The notes under the pieces: model-generated
What the model saw: the letters and a program-made list of their open reading frames with translations, nothing else
Database searches by the model: none
What the model was told of the DNA's origin: nothing
Position numbers and translations under genes: made by a program
Shown: in pieces, positions 63,918 through 64,000 of the stretch
Layout of the letters: the number at the start of each line of letters is the position of its first letter
Position numbering within the stretch: the stretch's first letter is position 1
Assembly (NCBI GenBank): GCA_031771865.1
Contig: JASISA010000002.1
Location: 992,001 to 1,056,000 of the forward strand
Length of the DNA: 64,000 nucleotides
Direction: 5' to 3'
Origin: Nothophaeocryptopus gaeumannii
Lineage: Eukaryota > Ascomycota > Dothideomycetes > Mycosphaerellales > Mycosphaerellaceae

Positions 63918-64000
63918 ATGTCGACAACACCGAACAAGAAACCTGGTTCTGCCCCTGGACAAGGCCGCCGTACTCCTAATACCGCCAATCCTACCGCCGA
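63918..64000 (+). CDS. 5' end of an unidentified gene (partial)
   Basis: ATG at 63918 begins an open frame reading MSTTPNKKPGSAPGQGRR and runs off the right edge. The basic, Pro/Gly-rich, disordered start looks like a real N-terminus, but the family cannot be told. Confidence 0.45.
   Translation, partial: MSTTPNKKPGSAPGQGRRTPNTANPTA

Noticed and set aside
1..64000. Sequencing or assembly error as the cause of all frame changes
   Set aside because: Long conserved genes (helicase 3.2 kb, sterol acyltransferase 2.1 kb, sirtuin, PDAT, fimbrin) are error-free and lesions include true nonsense codons in accessory genes. Single sites could still be errors and should be resequenced.
1..64000. CRISPR arrays, rRNA genes, telomere repeats, biosynthetic megasynthases
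   Set aside because: Looked for and not seen; CRISPR is not expected in a fungal nuclear genome.

Overview
The window is genomic DNA of a filamentous ascomycete (Pezizomycotina). The evidence is short spliceosomal introns of about 46-83 nt with CTRAC-type branch sites, monocistronic genes on both strands, and typical families: a Zn2Cys6 regulator with a fungal transcription-factor domain, Rtg2-like phosphatase, Rmt2, Lro1-type PDAT, Are2-type sterol acyltransferase and a DUF3176-type membrane protein. Dothideomycetes is my best guess from protein flavour only, and is not proven here.

Layout. 0.3-3.2 kb: a nonsense-broken LPxELR-family gene and an Rtg2-like gene. 4.3-21 kb: an accessory block that looks like a catabolic or secondary-metabolism neighbourhood in decay. 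It holds a broken GMC oxidoreductase, an intact AYG1-like hydrolase fused to a cupin, a broken YWTD-propeller gene, an intact dienelactone hydrolase, and a flavin monooxygenase split by a complete Ty1/copia element (12922-18255; identical 138-bp LTRs, 5-bp target duplication). A divergently transcribed intact MFS transporter follows. 21.7-28.2 kb: a GPI-type PEBP protein, a divergent mitochondrial carrier and a Zn2Cys6 transcription factor. 29-43.8 kb: mostly conserved genes (fimbrin, peroxisomal acyl-CoA ligase, arginase-like protein, NatC catalytic subunit, PDAT) with wrecks between them (a deuterolysin and two tandem LPxELR genes). 44.2-46.1 kb: broken NmrA-like and LPxELR genes. 46.8-64 kb: F-box protein, sirtuin, DLH-like/SnoaL-like protein, Rmt2, sterol O-acyltransferase, DUF3176 protein, a small membrane protein, one more broken gene, the Prp2/DHX16 spliceosomal helicase and the first exon of a further gene.

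How the genes relate. Disabling lesions cluster in accessory genes, while all housekeeping frames are open. That argues for real pseudogenization rather than poor sequence. The monooxygenase and MFS transporter share one upstream region and, with the nearby hydrolases and oxidoreductase, could once have formed one pathway. PDAT and the sterol acyltransferase both make neutral lipids for storage. Three introns in two genes use GC instead of GT at the donor.

All gene models are read by eye: exon borders come from reading-frame continuity, splice consensus and remembered family patterns. No database search was run.
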